A stretch of DNA of 64,000 bases from Burkholderiales bacterium (GTDB taxonomy: Bacteria > Pseudomonadota > Gammaproteobacteria > Burkholderiales > Thiobacteraceae). The notes below the pieces were generated by a model that worked only from the letters and a program-made list of their open reading frames with translations, made no database searches and had not been told where the DNA came from. The first letter of the stretch is position 1. Each line of letters opens with the position of its first letter. Shown in pieces: positions 45,731 to 55,173 of this stretch. The translations under genes were made by a program, and so were the position numbers. The stretch lies in NCBI GenBank assembly GCA_023511995.1, contig JAIMAL010000009.1, positions 1-64,000 of the forward strand. Reading direction: 5' to 3'.

Positions 45731-46315
45731 ATGACCACCATCAAACCCGCCGATGGCGACGCCCTGATCGTCGTCGATGTGCAAAACGATTTCCTGCCCG
45801 GCGGCGCGCTGGCCGTGCCGGACGGGGATGCCGTGATCGCGCCCTTGAATCACGTGCTGGACATCTTCCACACGCGGGGGCTGCCCATTTTCGCCAGCCG
45901 CGACTGGCATCCGCCCAACCATTGTTCCTTCCGCGAGCAGGGCGGACCCTGGCCGCCCCATTGCATCGCCGACAGCGAAGGGGCCCAGTTCCCGAAGAGT
46001 CTGCAACTGCCCGCTTTCACCGCCATCATCTCCAAGGCCACCACGCCAACGAAGGATGCCTATTCCGCCTTCGAGGACACGCCGCTTGCCATGCAGCTTC
46101 AAATGTATGGCGTCAAGCGCGTCCTGGTGGGGGGCCTAGCGACGGACTATTGCGTCCTCAACACGGTGAAGGACGCGGTGAAGCATGGCTTTTCCGTGGT
46201 GCTGCTCACAGACTGCATCCGTGCCGTCGATGTCCATCCGGGCGATGGCGAACGGGCCCTCAGGGAGATGCGGGCGCTGGGCGTGGTGGAAGTCACAAGC
46301 CGCGACATCCAGTGA
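45731..46315 (+). CDS. pncA: Nicotinamidase
   Basis: Deamidates nicotinamide to nicotinate. 194 residues from the ATG at 45731 (an in-frame TTG lies at 45725); AGGA precedes it. The catalytic triad is visible as Asp in VVDVQNDFLPGG, Lys in ISKATTP, and Cys in GLATDYCVLNTVKDA (near residue 138). The metal-binding DWHPPNHCSF-type segment (SRDWHPPNHCSFREQGG) is present. It is followed after 10 nt by nicotinate phosphoribosyltransferase, completing the salvage step to NAD. Confidence 0.94.
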   Translation: MTTIKPADGDALIVVDVQNDFLPGGALAVPDGDAVIAPLNHVLDIFHTRGLPIFASRDWHPPNHCSFREQGGPWPPHCIADSEGAQFPKSLQLPAFTAIISKATTPTKDAYSAFEDTPLAMQLQMYGVKRVLVGGLATDYCVLNTVKDAVKHGFSVVLLTDCIRAVDVHPGDGERALREMRALGVVEVTSRDIQ

Positions 46316-46325
46316 GGCGACGGCG

Positions 46326-47663
46326 ATGAACGGCAGGGTGAGCAGTCTGCTCACGGACCTCTATCAGCTCACCATGCTCCAGGGCTACCTGGACAGCCAC
46401 ATGGACGAAGTGGCGGTGTACGAGTTTTTCGTCCGCCGTCTGCCGGAAAACCGCAATTTCCTGGTGGCGGCGGGACTGGAGTCGGTGCTCGATTATCTGC
46501 TCCATGCCCGTTTCTCCCCCGATGAGCTGCGTTTTTTGGAACAGACGGGCCGCTTCAACGACCGCTTCCTCCACTACCTGGAAAACTTCCGCTTCAGCGG
46601 GGATGTGCATGCCATGGCGGAAGGCCGCGTCTTCTTCGCGGACGAGCCCATCCTGCGCATCACCGCCCCCATCCTGGAAGCGCAGCTTGTGGAAACCCGC
46701 GTCATCAATCTGCTGCACTACCAGACCCTGGTGGCTTCCAAGGCGGCGCGGGTGAGACTGGCCGCGCCCGGCAGGTTGCTCGTGGATTTCGGCCTGCGCC
46801 GTGCCCACGGCGCGGAGGCGGGGCTGTTGGGGGCGCGTGCCGCCTTTATTGCGGGCTTTGACGGCAGCTCCAACGTTCTTGCCGAATACCGCTTCGGCAT
46901 CCCCAGCTACGGCACCATGGCCCATTCCTTCGTCCAGGCCCATGATGACGAAAGCAGTGCCTTCGAGCATTTCGCCCACACGCAGCCCAACAACGTGGTG
47001 CTCCTCATCGACACCTATGACACCGAAGCCGCTGCGCGCAAGGTGGTGGAACTTGCCCCCCGCCTCAAAGGGGCGGGCATCGCCATCCGCGCGGTCCGCA
47101 TCGACAGCGGCGATCTGGCGGAACACGCGCGGAAAGTACGGGCCATTCTCGATGCCGGCGGCCTGACCGCCACCCACATCTTCGCCAGCGGCAACCTGGA
47201 CGAATACGAAGTCGCGGCCCTCCTCGAAAAGGGTGCGCCCATCACCGGTTTCGGCGTGGGCACCCGCATGCTCACTTCCAGCGATGTGCCCTACCTCGAC
47301 TGCGCCTACAAGCTGATGGAATACGCCGGACACGCCCGGCGCAAGCGTTCCGAAGGCAAGGCCACCTGGCCGGGACGCAAACAGGTTTACCGGGAATACG
47401 ATGCCGGAGGGCGCATGGCGGGGGACACCCTGTGCCTCGACAGCGAGGGTTACAGTGGCGAGCCCCTGCTCGAGCTGGTGATGAAGGGTGGGCGTCGCAC
47501 CGAACGGCTGCCCACCCTGCAGGACGCCCGCCGGCTTTGCGCCCGGGAACTGGAACGGTTGCCGGACGCCCTCAAGTCTCTCAACCGCGCCGCGCCCTAT
47601 CCGGTGACCATCTCCCGGGGCTTGCGCGAGCTTGCCGCCGCGGTGGACGAACATCGGGCATGA
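46326..47663 (+). CDS. Nicotinate phosphoribosyltransferase
   Basis: Makes nicotinate mononucleotide from nicotinate and PRPP. ATG at 46326 gives 445 residues (MNGRVSSLLTDLYQLTMLQGYLD). The family pattern includes DLYQLTML, LLVDFGLRRAHGAEAGLLGARAAFIAGFDGSSNVLA near residues 145-180, GTMAHSFVQAHDDE near 195 and GFGVGTRM near 315. It follows the nicotinamidase gene by 10 nt and overlaps hemW by 4 nt, so the salvage genes and hemW share a transcript. Confidence 0.94.
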   Translation: MNGRVSSLLTDLYQLTMLQGYLDSHMDEVAVYEFFVRRLPENRNFLVAAGLESVLDYLLHARFSPDELRFLEQTGRFNDRFLHYLENFRFSGDVHAMAEGRVFFADEPILRITAPILEAQLVETRVINLLHYQTLVASKAARVRLAAPGRLLVDFGLRRAHGAEAGLLGARAAFIAGFDGSSNVLAEYRFGIPSYGTMAHSFVQAHDDESSAFEHFAHTQPNNVVLLIDTYDTEAAARKVVELAPRLKGAGIAIRAVRIDSGDLAEHARKVRAILDAGGLTATHIFASGNLDEYEVAALLEKGAPITGFGVGTRMLTSSDVPYLDCAYKLMEYAGHARRKRSEGKATWPGRKQVYREYDAGGRMAGDTLCLDSEGYSGEPLLELVMKGGRRTERLPTLQDARRLCARELERLPDALKSLNRAAPYPVTISRGLRELAAAVDEHRA

Positions 47664-48868
47664 GGACGGTTGCCGCAGACCCCGGCGCGGCGCTTCCCCG
47701 GCAAAAGCCGGCCCCGACCGTCACGCTTGAGGCGCTTCGCTTCCCACCGCCCCTCACCCTCTACATCCACCTGCCGTGGTGTGTGCGCAAATGCCCCTAC
47801 TGCGACTTCAATTCCCACGCCCTGTCCGGCAGGCTGCCGGAGGAGGCTTACCTCGCCGCCCTGCTCCAGGACCTGGAATCCGCGCTGCCCCTGGTGGCGG
47901 GGCGACCAGTGGAGGCGGTGTTTTTCGGCGGCGGCACGCCCAGTCTCTTCTCCCCGGAGGCCATCGACCGGCTTCTTGGCCGTGTGGCAAGCCTCCTGCC
48001 TTTGGCAGCCGGCGCGGAAATCACCCTGGAAGCCAATCCCGGCACCTTTGAACAGGCCCGCTTCCAGGGTTACCGCGCGGCGGGGGTGAACCGCCTCTCC
48101 CTCGGCGTGCAAAGCTTCAACGCCCGGCATCTCGCCGCCCTCGGGCGTATCCACGACGACACCGAGGCGCGCCGGGCAGTGGAAGCGGCCGTCCGCCTCT
48201 TTGATCGGGTGAACGTGGACCTCATGTACGGCCTGCCGGGCCAAAGTAGGGCGCAGGCGCGGGCCGACGTGGCCGTCGCCCTGGCCTGCGGGGTGGGGCA
48301 TCTTAGCGCCTATCACCTGACCATCGAAACCAACACGCGCTTTCACGCCCAACCGCCCGAGCTGCCCGATGAGGAAACGGTAGCGCGCATGGAGGAGGAA
48401 ATCGAAGCCCTGCTCGCAGGCTGCGGGTTCCTTCACTACGAAGTCTCGGCTTTCGCCCGCCCCCACCAGGAATGCCGGCACAATCTCAACTACTGGCTGT
48501 TTGGCGATTATCTGGGCATTGGCGCCGGCGCCCACAGCAAGCTCACCACGGAAGCCGGCATCCTTCGCCTCATGCGCCACAAGCAGCCCAAGGCCTACAT
48601 GGCAGCAGCCCGCGAGGGCAAGGCGGTGCAGGAAAGCCACCGCGTGCCGGCCGAGGCCCTGCCGCTGGAGTTCATGATGAATGCCCTGCGGCTTGCCGCA
48701 GGCTTCCCGGAAGCCCTTTTCACCCAGCGCACCGGCCTGCCCCTGACGGTGATGGAACCGGCCTTGGCGAGGGCCCAGGCACGGGGCCTCATCGAAAGAA
48801 AAGCGGGGCACATCCGCGCCACCCCCCTCGGCCGCCGTTTCCTCAACGACACCCTGGCCCTTTTCTAG
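47660..48868 (+). CDS. hemW: HemW, radical SAM heme chaperone
   Basis: 402 residues from the ATG at 47660 overlapping the upstream stop (ATGA). The radical SAM cluster motif C-x3-C-x2-C appears in LPWCVRKCPYCDFNSH (near residues 40-55), followed by FFGGGTPSLFSPEAI and EITLEANPGTFE; RLSLGVQSFNARHLAALGRIHD follows. HemW resembles coproporphyrinogen dehydrogenases but lacks their activity in tested species and binds heme. Adjacent to rdgB and rph, a conserved proteobacterial neighbourhood. Confidence 0.93.
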   Translation: MRTVAADPGAALPRQKPAPTVTLEALRFPPPLTLYIHLPWCVRKCPYCDFNSHALSGRLPEEAYLAALLQDLESALPLVAGRPVEAVFFGGGTPSLFSPEAIDRLLGRVASLLPLAAGAEITLEANPGTFEQARFQGYRAAGVNRLSLGVQSFNARHLAALGRIHDDTEARRAVEAAVRLFDRVNVDLMYGLPGQSRAQARADVAVALACGVGHLSAYHLTIETNTRFHAQPPELPDEETVARMEEEIEALLAGCGFLHYEVSAFARPHQECRHNLNYWLFGDYLGIGAGAHSKLTTEAGILRLMRHKQPKAYMAAAREGKAVQESHRVPAEALPLEFMMNALRLAAGFPEALFTQRTGLPLTVMEPALARAQARGLIERKAGHIRATPLGRRFLNDTLALF

Positions 48869-48911
48869 ACGCCGCGCAAGCGCAGCCTGCGCTATCATGG
48901 AAGAAGCCGCC

Positions 48912-49565
48912 ATGAAGACCCCCACCGCGCCCTGTGTATTCGACCATCCGCCGCCCGGCGCCCGCCGCGAGGGAATCGGCATCCCCCAGCTCTCGCCCTT
49001 CGATGCCGCCGCTTTTGAACGGGCGGTGACCGATCTGCTGCGGGCCGCCGGTGTGTCCCCCGATTCGGTGCACACCGGCAAGACGGCGCAGCGGGTGCGG
49101 GAGCTGTGGGAAAAACGCCTGCTGGGCGGCTACGCCCTGGATCCCGCCCAGGCCCTGGGCGAAGGTTTCGAGGACCCCCAGGAAGACATGGTGGTGGTGC
49201 GGGGGATCGCCATCCACGGCGTGTGCCCCCATCATCTCGTGCCCTTTCGCGGCATCGCCCACGTGGCCTATCTGCCGGGGGGACGGCTGCACGGCTTCGG
49301 CCGCATCGCGCGCATGGTGGATGCCATCGGTCACCGTTTCACCTACCAGGAGTGGATGACCCGCGACATCGCGGAGGCCCTGGTCACCCACGGGCGGGCA
49401 AAGGGCGCGGCCTGCGTCATCGAGGCGGAACAGCTTTGCCTGCTTCTGGGGGAAGACCGCCGCGGTGACGAGCGGGTCTACACCCAGGCCTTCACAGGCG
49501 CCTTCCGGGAAAACGAGCAGTTGCGCAACGAATTCCTGCGCGCCATCAGCTCCCGCAATCCGTAA
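48912..49565 (+). CDS. folE: Divergent GTP cyclohydrolase I (FolE type)
   Basis: A T-fold enzyme expected to open GTP to dihydroneopterin triphosphate for folate. ATG at 48912 (MKTPTAPCVFDHPPP) has a GGAAGAAG site upstream; ATG at 48897 is possible. The core is GKTAQRVRELWEKRLLGGYALDP, MVVVRGIAIHGVCPHHLVPFRG and GFGRIARMVDAIGHRFTYQEWMT. The metal loop reads CPHH where most FolE have CEHH, and EAEQLC replaces the usual EAEHLC or equivalent. The Cys and His ligands remain, so zinc binding is likely. A 20-nt convergent overlap exists with the 5-oxoprolinase gene. Confidence 0.78.
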   Translation: MKTPTAPCVFDHPPPGARREGIGIPQLSPFDAAAFERAVTDLLRAAGVSPDSVHTGKTAQRVRELWEKRLLGGYALDPAQALGEGFEDPQEDMVVVRGIAIHGVCPHHLVPFRGIAHVAYLPGGRLHGFGRIARMVDAIGHRFTYQEWMTRDIAEALVTHGRAKGAACVIEAEQLCLLLGEDRRGDERVYTQAFTGAFRENEQLRNEFLRAISSRNP

Positions 49566-52500
49566 CGCTGCCGAAGCCACCCCCGCCCGGCGTGGCGATT
49601 TCCAGCGCATCCCCTGCCTGCAGGCGAAGCGCCACGCAGCCGGGCAGAATCTCCGCACGCCCATCGGCGTGGATGAGCCGATTCTCCCCGCAGGCGCCCG
49701 GCTCACCCCCTTTGAGGCCAAAGGGCGCCACCTTCCGTCTGCCGGAGAGGATGGCGGCGGCCAGGGGCGTAAGAAAACGGATGCGGCGGATTGCACCGTC
49801 CCCTCCCCGCCATCTCCCCCGCCCGCCGCTGCCGCGGCGGATGGCGAAGGTCTCCACCCGCACCGGAAAACGGCTCTCCAGCACCTCCACGTCGGTCATG
49901 CGGGAGTTGGTCATGTGGGTCTGCACCGCCGAGGCCCCATGGAACCCCTGCCCGGCCCCCGCGCCGCCACAAATGGTCTCGTAATATTGGCGCTTCTCGT
50001 CGCCGAAGGTGAGATTGTTCATCGTGCCCTGGGAGGCGGCCAGGACCCCCAGCGCGCCGTAGAGGGCATCGACAATGGCCTGGGAGGTTTCCACGTTGCC
50101 CGCCACCACCGCCGCCGGCGGCCGGGGATCGAGCATGGAGCCCGGGGGAATCACCACGGTCAGGGGCCGCAGACAACCGGCGTTCAAGGGGATGTCCTGA
50201 CCCACCAGGGTGCGGAAGACGTAGAGCACCGCCGCCCGCACCACGGCAGGGGGGGCATTGAAGTTGTCGGCCCGGGCGGGCGAGGTGCCGGTGAAATCGA
50301 TGATGGCCCTGCCGGCTTCCCGCTCAACGCGAATGGAGACGCAAATCCTGGCGCCATTGTCCATCTCGAGGCTGAAGGCGCCATCGTCAAGCCGCCCCAC
50401 CGTCTGCCGCGTCAAGGATTCCCCCAGCCCAAGCGCGTAGTCCATGTAGGCTTCCACCCGGGCCAGACCATGGCGTGCCACCAGTGCCAAAAGCTGCTGC
50501 GCGCCCTTTTCGTTGGCGGCGATCTGCGCCTTGAGGTCGGCGATGTTCTGCGCGGGATTGCGCGCGGGATGGCGGCCGCCGGCCAGCCAGGCGCGCACCT
50601 CGGCTTCCAGGAAACGGCCGGCGGCAACGATGCGCATGCCGGGACTTTCCATCCCCTCCTCGTCGATGGTGCGGCTGTCGGGGGGCATGGAGCCGGGTTG
50701 GCTGCCGCCCACATCGGCGTGATGGCCGCGGGAGGCGGTGTAGAAAAGGATTTCCCGCCCCGTTTCATCCCACACGGGGGTGACCACGGTGATGTCGGGC
50801 AGATGGGTGCCCCCGTGGTAGGGGGAATTCACGAGGAACACATCCCCCGGCCGCATGTCGGCGCCGAAACGGACACGGATGGCGTTCACCGCCTCCCCCA
50901 TGGAGCCCAAGTGGACGGGGATGTGGGGCGCATTGGCGATGAGCTCGCCCCGCCGGTTGAACAGCGCGCAGGAAAAATCCATCCGCTCCCGGATGTTCAC
51001 CGAGTGGGCGGTGTGGGCAAGGGCAATGCCCATCTCCTCGGCAATGGCCATGAAGCGGCGGTTGAAGAGGGTGAGCGCCACCGGGTCCCGCTCCGTGCCT
51101 GACGCCTGCGGTTCCGTCGAAACGCTCTGCCTGGTAAGCACGATCTCGCCGCCTGCCAGCACCTCCCCCCGCCAGCCGGGGTCGATGACGAGGGTGGAGG
51201 TGGGCTCGATAAGCAGCGCCGGGCCCGGGATTTCCTGCCGCGCGCGCAGATCCGCCCGGAAATAGAGGGGAACCTGGCACCACTGCCCGCCCACGTAGAG
51301 CCAGGCCTGTTCCCGCGGCAGGCCCGAGCCCTCGGGCAGGGCTTGCGCGGGGGGCGCCAGGCCTTCCGCCACCACCTCGACCAGCACCGCCTCCACCTCG
51401 ATCGCCGTTTCCGGCTCGACGAACCCGAACAGGCGCCGGTAGGCCGCGGCAAACGCCTCCTCCATCGCCGCAAGCTCCCCCCACGCCACCGGCAGGGCGG
51501 TATCGGTGCCCACGTATTTGAGCTGCAGCCTTTTTTCCACCCGCAGCCGCTCCTGCGGCCACCTTTGGCTGAGTGCGGCCGCCCTTCCCCGTGCCTCGAG
51601 CCTTCCCAGCACCTCCTCAAGGAACGGTAGCGCCGCTTCACCCAGTTCCCTCCCCACCGCCTCCTCGAAGATCTGCCGGCTGTCCGCCACCCCCATGCCG
51701 TAGGCGGAGAGCACCCCCGCCAAGGGATGGAGGAAAACCCGGCGGATACCCAGGCGATCGGCCACCCGGCAGACGAGCTGGCCGCCTGCCCCGCCAAAGC
51801 AGCACAGGGTGTATTCGGCGGGGTCATGCCCCCGCTCGAGGGTGATGCGGCGAATGGCCTCCGCCATGTTTTCCACCGCCACGGCAAGGAACCCCTCCGC
51901 CACCTCCTCAGGGCCCGCCGCGCCCACCCGGCGGGCGAGCCTTTCAAACTCGCTGCGCACCACGGCTTCGTCCAGGGGCGCATCGCCCCCGGGGCCGAAG
52001 ACCTGGGGGAAATGCCGGGAGTGAAGGCGCCCCAGGAGGAGATTGCAGTCGGTGACGGTGAGGGGCCCGCCGTTGCGGTAGCAGGCGGGACCTGGGAGCG
52101 CCCCGGCCGAGTCTGGGCCGACGAGGAAACGGTGCCCGTCGAAATGGAGAATGGAACCGCCCCCGGCGGCCACGGTGTGGATGGCCAGCATGGGCACCCG
52201 CAGGCGGCAGCCGGCCACGGTGGCGTCGAAACGCCGTTCCAGCTCGCCATCGTAATGGGCCACGTCGGTGGAGGTGCCCCCCATGTCGAAGGTGATGAGA
52301 CGGGTGAAGCCCGCCTGCGCCGCCGTTTTCACCGCCCCGGCGATCCCCCCCGCCGGGCCGGAAAGGAGGCAGTCGCGGCCGCGGAATTCCTCCGCCGCAA
52401 TGAGTCCCCCATGGCTTTGCATGAAAAAAATCCGGGTGCCGGGCAGCGCCGCGCGGATGCCGGCCACATAGTCGGCAATGAGGGGGGTGAGGTAGGCATC

Positions 52501-53136
52501 CACGAGCGTGGTCTGGCCGCGGGGCACCAGCTTGATGAGGGGGCTCACCTCGTGGGAGGCCGCCACGTGGCGGAAGCCCAGCGCCCGCGCAATGGCCGCC
52601 GCCCTGGCCTCATGCCGAGGGTGGCGGTAGCCGTGGACGAAGACGATGGCCACCGCCTCGATGCCCGCCCCCCGCGCCGCCGCAAGCTCCGCGTGAAGCC
52701 TGTCCTCATCCAGGGGTAGGACAATGTTGCCCTCGGCCCCCACCCGCTCGTGGGCTTCGATCACCCGCTCATAGAGGGGCGCGGGCCGCTCGATGCGCAG
52801 GGCGAAGATGTCGGAGCGGTTCTGTTCGCCGATTTCCAGGGCATCGGCAAAGCCCGCGGTGATCACCAGGGCCACCCGTGCCCCCTGGCGGGTGAGGAGC
52901 GCATTGGTGCCCAAGGTGGTGCCCATCTTCAGGACGGCGATCTCCCCCTCGGGAAGGGGGGCATCTGGGGCAAGTCCCATCAGCGCCCGGATGCCGGCAA
53001 TCGCCGCATCCCGGTAGTGGCGGGGATTTTCCGAGAGGAGTTTGTGGGAGAGCAGCCGGCCCTCTGGTGTTCGCGCCACGATGTCGGTGAAGGTGCCGCC
53101 GCGATCGATCCAGAACTCCCAGCGGGCAGAAGACAT
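49546..53136 (-). CDS. 5-oxoprolinase (fused hydantoinase A and B domains)
   Basis: 1196 residues, the length of fused eukaryote-like oxoprolinases. The N-terminal HyuA half has the ASKHA-fold loops FWIDRGGTFTDIVA, ITFDMGGTSTDVAHYDG and VAAGGGSI. The C-terminal HyuB half starts near residue 690 (DPVALTLFNRRFMAIAEEMGIALAHTAHSVNIRERMDFSCALF) and has NSPYHGGTHLPDITVVTPV and RRGSGGRGRWRGGDG. It hydrolyses 5-oxo-L-proline or a related cyclic amide with ATP. Single gene, monocistronic as far as can be seen; upstream lies a divergent SH3-protein gene. Confidence 0.9.
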   Translation of the reverse strand: MSSARWEFWIDRGGTFTDIVARTPEGRLLSHKLLSENPRHYRDAAIAGIRALMGLAPDAPLPEGEIAVLKMGTTLGTNALLTRQGARVALVITAGFADALEIGEQNRSDIFALRIERPAPLYERVIEAHERVGAEGNIVLPLDEDRLHAELAAARGAGIEAVAIVFVHGYRHPRHEARAAAIARALGFRHVAASHEVSPLIKLVPRGQTTLVDAYLTPLIADYVAGIRAALPGTRIFFMQSHGGLIAAEEFRGRDCLLSGPAGGIAGAVKTAAQAGFTRLITFDMGGTSTDVAHYDGELERRFDATVAGCRLRVPMLAIHTVAAGGGSILHFDGHRFLVGPDSAGALPGPACYRNGGPLTVTDCNLLLGRLHSRHFPQVFGPGGDAPLDEAVVRSEFERLARRVGAAGPEEVAEGFLAVAVENMAEAIRRITLERGHDPAEYTLCCFGGAGGQLVCRVADRLGIRRVFLHPLAGVLSAYGMGVADSRQIFEEAVGRELGEAALPFLEEVLGRLEARGRAAALSQRWPQERLRVEKRLQLKYVGTDTALPVAWGELAAMEEAFAAAYRRLFGFVEPETAIEVEAVLVEVVAEGLAPPAQALPEGSGLPREQAWLYVGGQWCQVPLYFRADLRARQEIPGPALLIEPTSTLVIDPGWRGEVLAGGEIVLTRQSVSTEPQASGTERDPVALTLFNRRFMAIAEEMGIALAHTAHSVNIRERMDFSCALFNRRGELIANAPHIPVHLGSMGEAVNAIRVRFGADMRPGDVFLVNSPYHGGTHLPDITVVTPVWDETGREILFYTASRGHHADVGGSQPGSMPPDSRTIDEEGMESPGMRIVAAGRFLEAEVRAWLAGGRHPARNPAQNIADLKAQIAANEKGAQQLLALVARHGLARVEAYMDYALGLGESLTRQTVGRLDDGAFSLEMDNGARICVSIRVEREAGRAIIDFTGTSPARADNFNAPPAVVRAAVLYVFRTLVGQDIPLNAGCLRPLTVVIPPGSMLDPRPPAAVVAGNVETSQAIVDALYGALGVLAASQGTMNNLTFGDEKRQYYETICGGAGAGQGFHGASAVQTHMTNSRMTDVEVLESRFPVRVETFAIRRGSGGRGRWRGGDGAIRRIRFLTPLAAAILSGRRKVAPFGLKGGEPGACGENRLIHADGRAEILPGCVALRLQAGDALEIATPGGGGFGSVTDCGS

Positions 53137-53190
53137 GGAAACCTCGCCAAGCCCGCGGCAAGCCTTGATCCCGCGGGGACCCTGTGGTTA

Positions 53191-53204
53191 ACTTCGACAA
53201 GCTC
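53191..53204. repeat. Fragment of a common CTTCGACAAGCTC intergenic repeat
   Basis: ACTTCGACAAGCTC in the 142-nt gap between the oxoprolinase and SH3-protein genes matches the core of the widespread proteobacterial intergenic repeat whose full form reads like TTCGACAAGCTCAGCACGAACGG. Only this core remains; the rest is not similar. Confidence 0.3.
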
Positions 53205-53278
53205 TAGGGGGAAGGCGGTGAGGCCGGTCAACGCCCGCAAGGCGCGCCCCGGCGTCACCGCCCGGGAGATTTTCGCAC

Positions 53279-53845
53279 ATGCGAACGCTGGACCCGAAAT
53301 CCGCCGGCCGGGGTGGTGCTGGGCCCTGCCGCGGGAGAAGGGGCAAAGGCAAGCCGGCGCGCTGGCTGCCCCGGGGTTTGCCGCGGCTCGCCCTGGTCCT
53401 GTGTCTCCTGTTTGGCCCGGGCGGTTGGGGCGTGACCGGCGCGGCGCTTGCCCAGCCGGCCACGGTGGCAAAGGGCAGCCACGTCAACCTGCGGGCCGAC
53501 AAGACCGATGGCGCCCGCATCCTGCGTCTCCTACCCCAGGACACGCCGGTGGAGGTGCTGGAGACCGAAGGGCGCCACGCGCGGGTGAAGTTGGCCTCCG
53601 GCGAGACGGGCTGGGTGGCGAGCCGCTTTCTGATCATGACGCCGACCGAGCCTCCCCCCGCCCCACCGCCGGTGGTGCAGCCGCCCACGGCACCGCCGGC
53701 CCCCGTGCCGCAAGGGAATGGGGAAGGCCGCGACCTCTGGTGGCTCGCCGCGGTGGGCGCGGCAGGTTTCCTCCTCGGTGCGCTGGTGGGTGTGGGCGCC
53801 CACGAAGCGTATTATCGGAAAAGGCTCAACGGATTGAGGATTTGA
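53279..53845 (+). CDS. Envelope protein with an SH3b domain and C-terminal membrane anchor
   Basis: 188 residues. The N-terminus is basic followed by a hydrophobic signal (LPRLALVLCLLFGPGGWGVTGAALA). A bacterial SH3 domain follows (VAKGSHVNLRADKTDGARILRLLPQDTPVEVLETEGRHARVKLASGETGWVASRFL, near residues 62-118). A Pro-rich linker then leads to a membrane segment (LWWLAAVGAAGFLLGALVGVGA). The domain order resembles YgiM/TIGR04211 proteins but the linker is proline-rich rather than coiled coil. Its stop overlaps the next start (TGATG). Confidence 0.8.
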   Translation: MRTLDPKSAGRGGAGPCRGRRGKGKPARWLPRGLPRLALVLCLLFGPGGWGVTGAALAQPATVAKGSHVNLRADKTDGARILRLLPQDTPVEVLETEGRHARVKLASGETGWVASRFLIMTPTEPPPAPPPVVQPPTAPPAPVPQGNGEGRDLWWLAAVGAAGFLLGALVGVGAHEAYYRKRLNGLRI

Positions 53846-54363
53846 TGACCCGGCTGGCTCTTCTCCTCCTTGTTACCCTCTCGGCCCATGCCGGCGAGCT
53901 CTACCGCTGGGTGGACCGTTCCGGGAAAGTGCATTACAGCGATGCCCCACCGCCGCCGGAAGCGCGCCAGGTGGAGGAAAAACGCCTGCCGGGCAATGCC
54001 GTGAGCAGCGGCGAGCTGCCCTATGCCACGCGGCGCGCGGCGCAGGCTTTTCCGGTGACCCTCTTCGTTTCCGAATGCGGGGCGCCCTGCAATGAGGCAC
54101 GCGCTCATCTTGCGCGGCGGGGTATTCCCTACACCCCCCGCAATCCCGCTGCCAGTGAGGCGGATGCGGACGCGCTGCGCCAACTGGCGGGGTCGCTCCA
54201 GGTGCCGGTGCTGGTGGTGGGGCGACAGCCCCCCCTCAAGGGCTACGATGCCGGCGCTTGGGATGCGGCGCTGGATGCGGCCGGCTATCCCCGCAGCAAG
54301 GGCTACGGCTACAAGGAACCCTCCCTGCCCCGGGATGCCGCCCCCACGGGCCCTGCCCAGTAA
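53845..54363 (+). CDS. Exported DUF4124 protein with glutaredoxin-like domain
   Basis: 172 residues. A signal peptide (MTRLALLLLVTLSAHAG) is followed by the DUF4124 motif LYRWVDRSGKVHYSDAPPPPEAR. The second half is thioredoxin-fold-like: FPVTLFVSECGAPCNEARAHLARRGIPYTPRNP with a C-x3-C active-site-like pair (ECGAPC), then VPVLVVGRQPPLKGYDAGAWDAALDAAG. This combination is found as a small periplasmic protein in betaproteobacteria. Role unknown; a redox function is possible. Confidence 0.82.
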   Translation: MTRLALLLLVTLSAHAGELYRWVDRSGKVHYSDAPPPPEARQVEEKRLPGNAVSSGELPYATRRAAQAFPVTLFVSECGAPCNEARAHLARRGIPYTPRNPAASEADADALRQLAGSLQVPVLVVGRQPPLKGYDAGAWDAALDAAGYPRSKGYGYKEPSLPRDAAPTGPAQ

Positions 54364-54402
54364 CCCGCAACAACACCAGGCGGGCCATGCCCGCCGCCGG
54401 CC

Positions 54403-55173
54403 ATGAAGATCGCCACCTGGAACGTCAATTCCCTCAAGGTCCGCCTGCCGCAGCTCCTCGAATGGCTGGCAAGCCGCCAGCCTGACCTCGTCTGCCTGGA
54501 GGAAACCAAACTGGAGGATCACAACTTTCCCGTCCGGGAACTGGCACAGGCCGGCTATGAGGCGGTCTTCGCCGGGCAGAAGGCCTACAACGGCGTGGCG
54601 ATTCTCAGCCGCACCCCCCAAGCCGACGTCACGGTGGGCATCCCCGGCTTTGCCGACGAGCAGAAAAGGGTGCTGGCAAGCACCGTGGAGGGCATCCGTT
54701 TCGTCTGTCTGTACGTGCCCAATGGCCAGGCGGTGGGCACGGACAAGTACGAATACAAACTGCGCTGGCTTGGCCGGCTCACCGAATGGCTGAGGCTGGA
54801 GCTTGCGCGCCACCCCCGGTTGGCGGTGCTGGGGGATTTCAACATCGCGCCAGAGCCGCGGGACGTGCACGACCCCGAGCTGTGGGAAGGGCGCGTGCTG
54901 TTTTCCGAGCCGGAGCGAAAGGCCTTCCGGGACCTGCTTGCGCTGGGGTTTGCCGACGCTTTCCGCCTCTTCGACCAGCCGGAGCGGTCCTTCACCTGGT
55001 GGGACTACCGCATGATGGCCTTCCGCCGCAACCACGGCCTGCGCATCGACCACATCCTGCTCTCGCAGGCGCTGGTGCCCCACTGTGTGTCCTGCACCAT
55101 CGACCGGGACGTGCGCAAACAGGCGCGCCCATCCGATCACGCGCCAGTGATCGCCGAACTCAGGCTGCCGTGA
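54403..55173 (+). CDS. xthA: Exodeoxyribonuclease III
   Basis: An AP endonuclease and 3'-5' exonuclease in base excision repair. 256 residues. Motifs of the EEP fold are [34 protein letters not shown] (metal Glu), [16 protein letters not shown] and [15 protein letters not shown], and ending [14 protein letters not shown]. Full length. Its 3' end overlaps the convergent HDOD gene by 14 nt. Confidence 0.95.
   Translation: MKIATWNVNSLKVRLPQLLEWLASRQPDLVCLEETKLEDHNFPVRELAQAGYEAVFAGQKAYNGVAILSRTPQADVTVGIPGFADEQKRVLASTVEGIRFVCLYVPNGQAVGTDKYEYKLRWLGRLTEWLRLELARHPRLAVLGDFNIAPEPRDVHDPELWEGRVLFSEPERKAFRDLLALGFADAFRLFDQPERSFTWWDYRMMAFRRNHGLRIDHILLSQALVPHCVSCTIDRDVRKQARPSDHAPVIAELRLP

Noticed and set aside
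52750-53844. Upstream extension of the DUF4124 gene
   Set aside because: It crosses the SH3 gene in another frame; a signal peptide starts exactly at the ATG at 53845.
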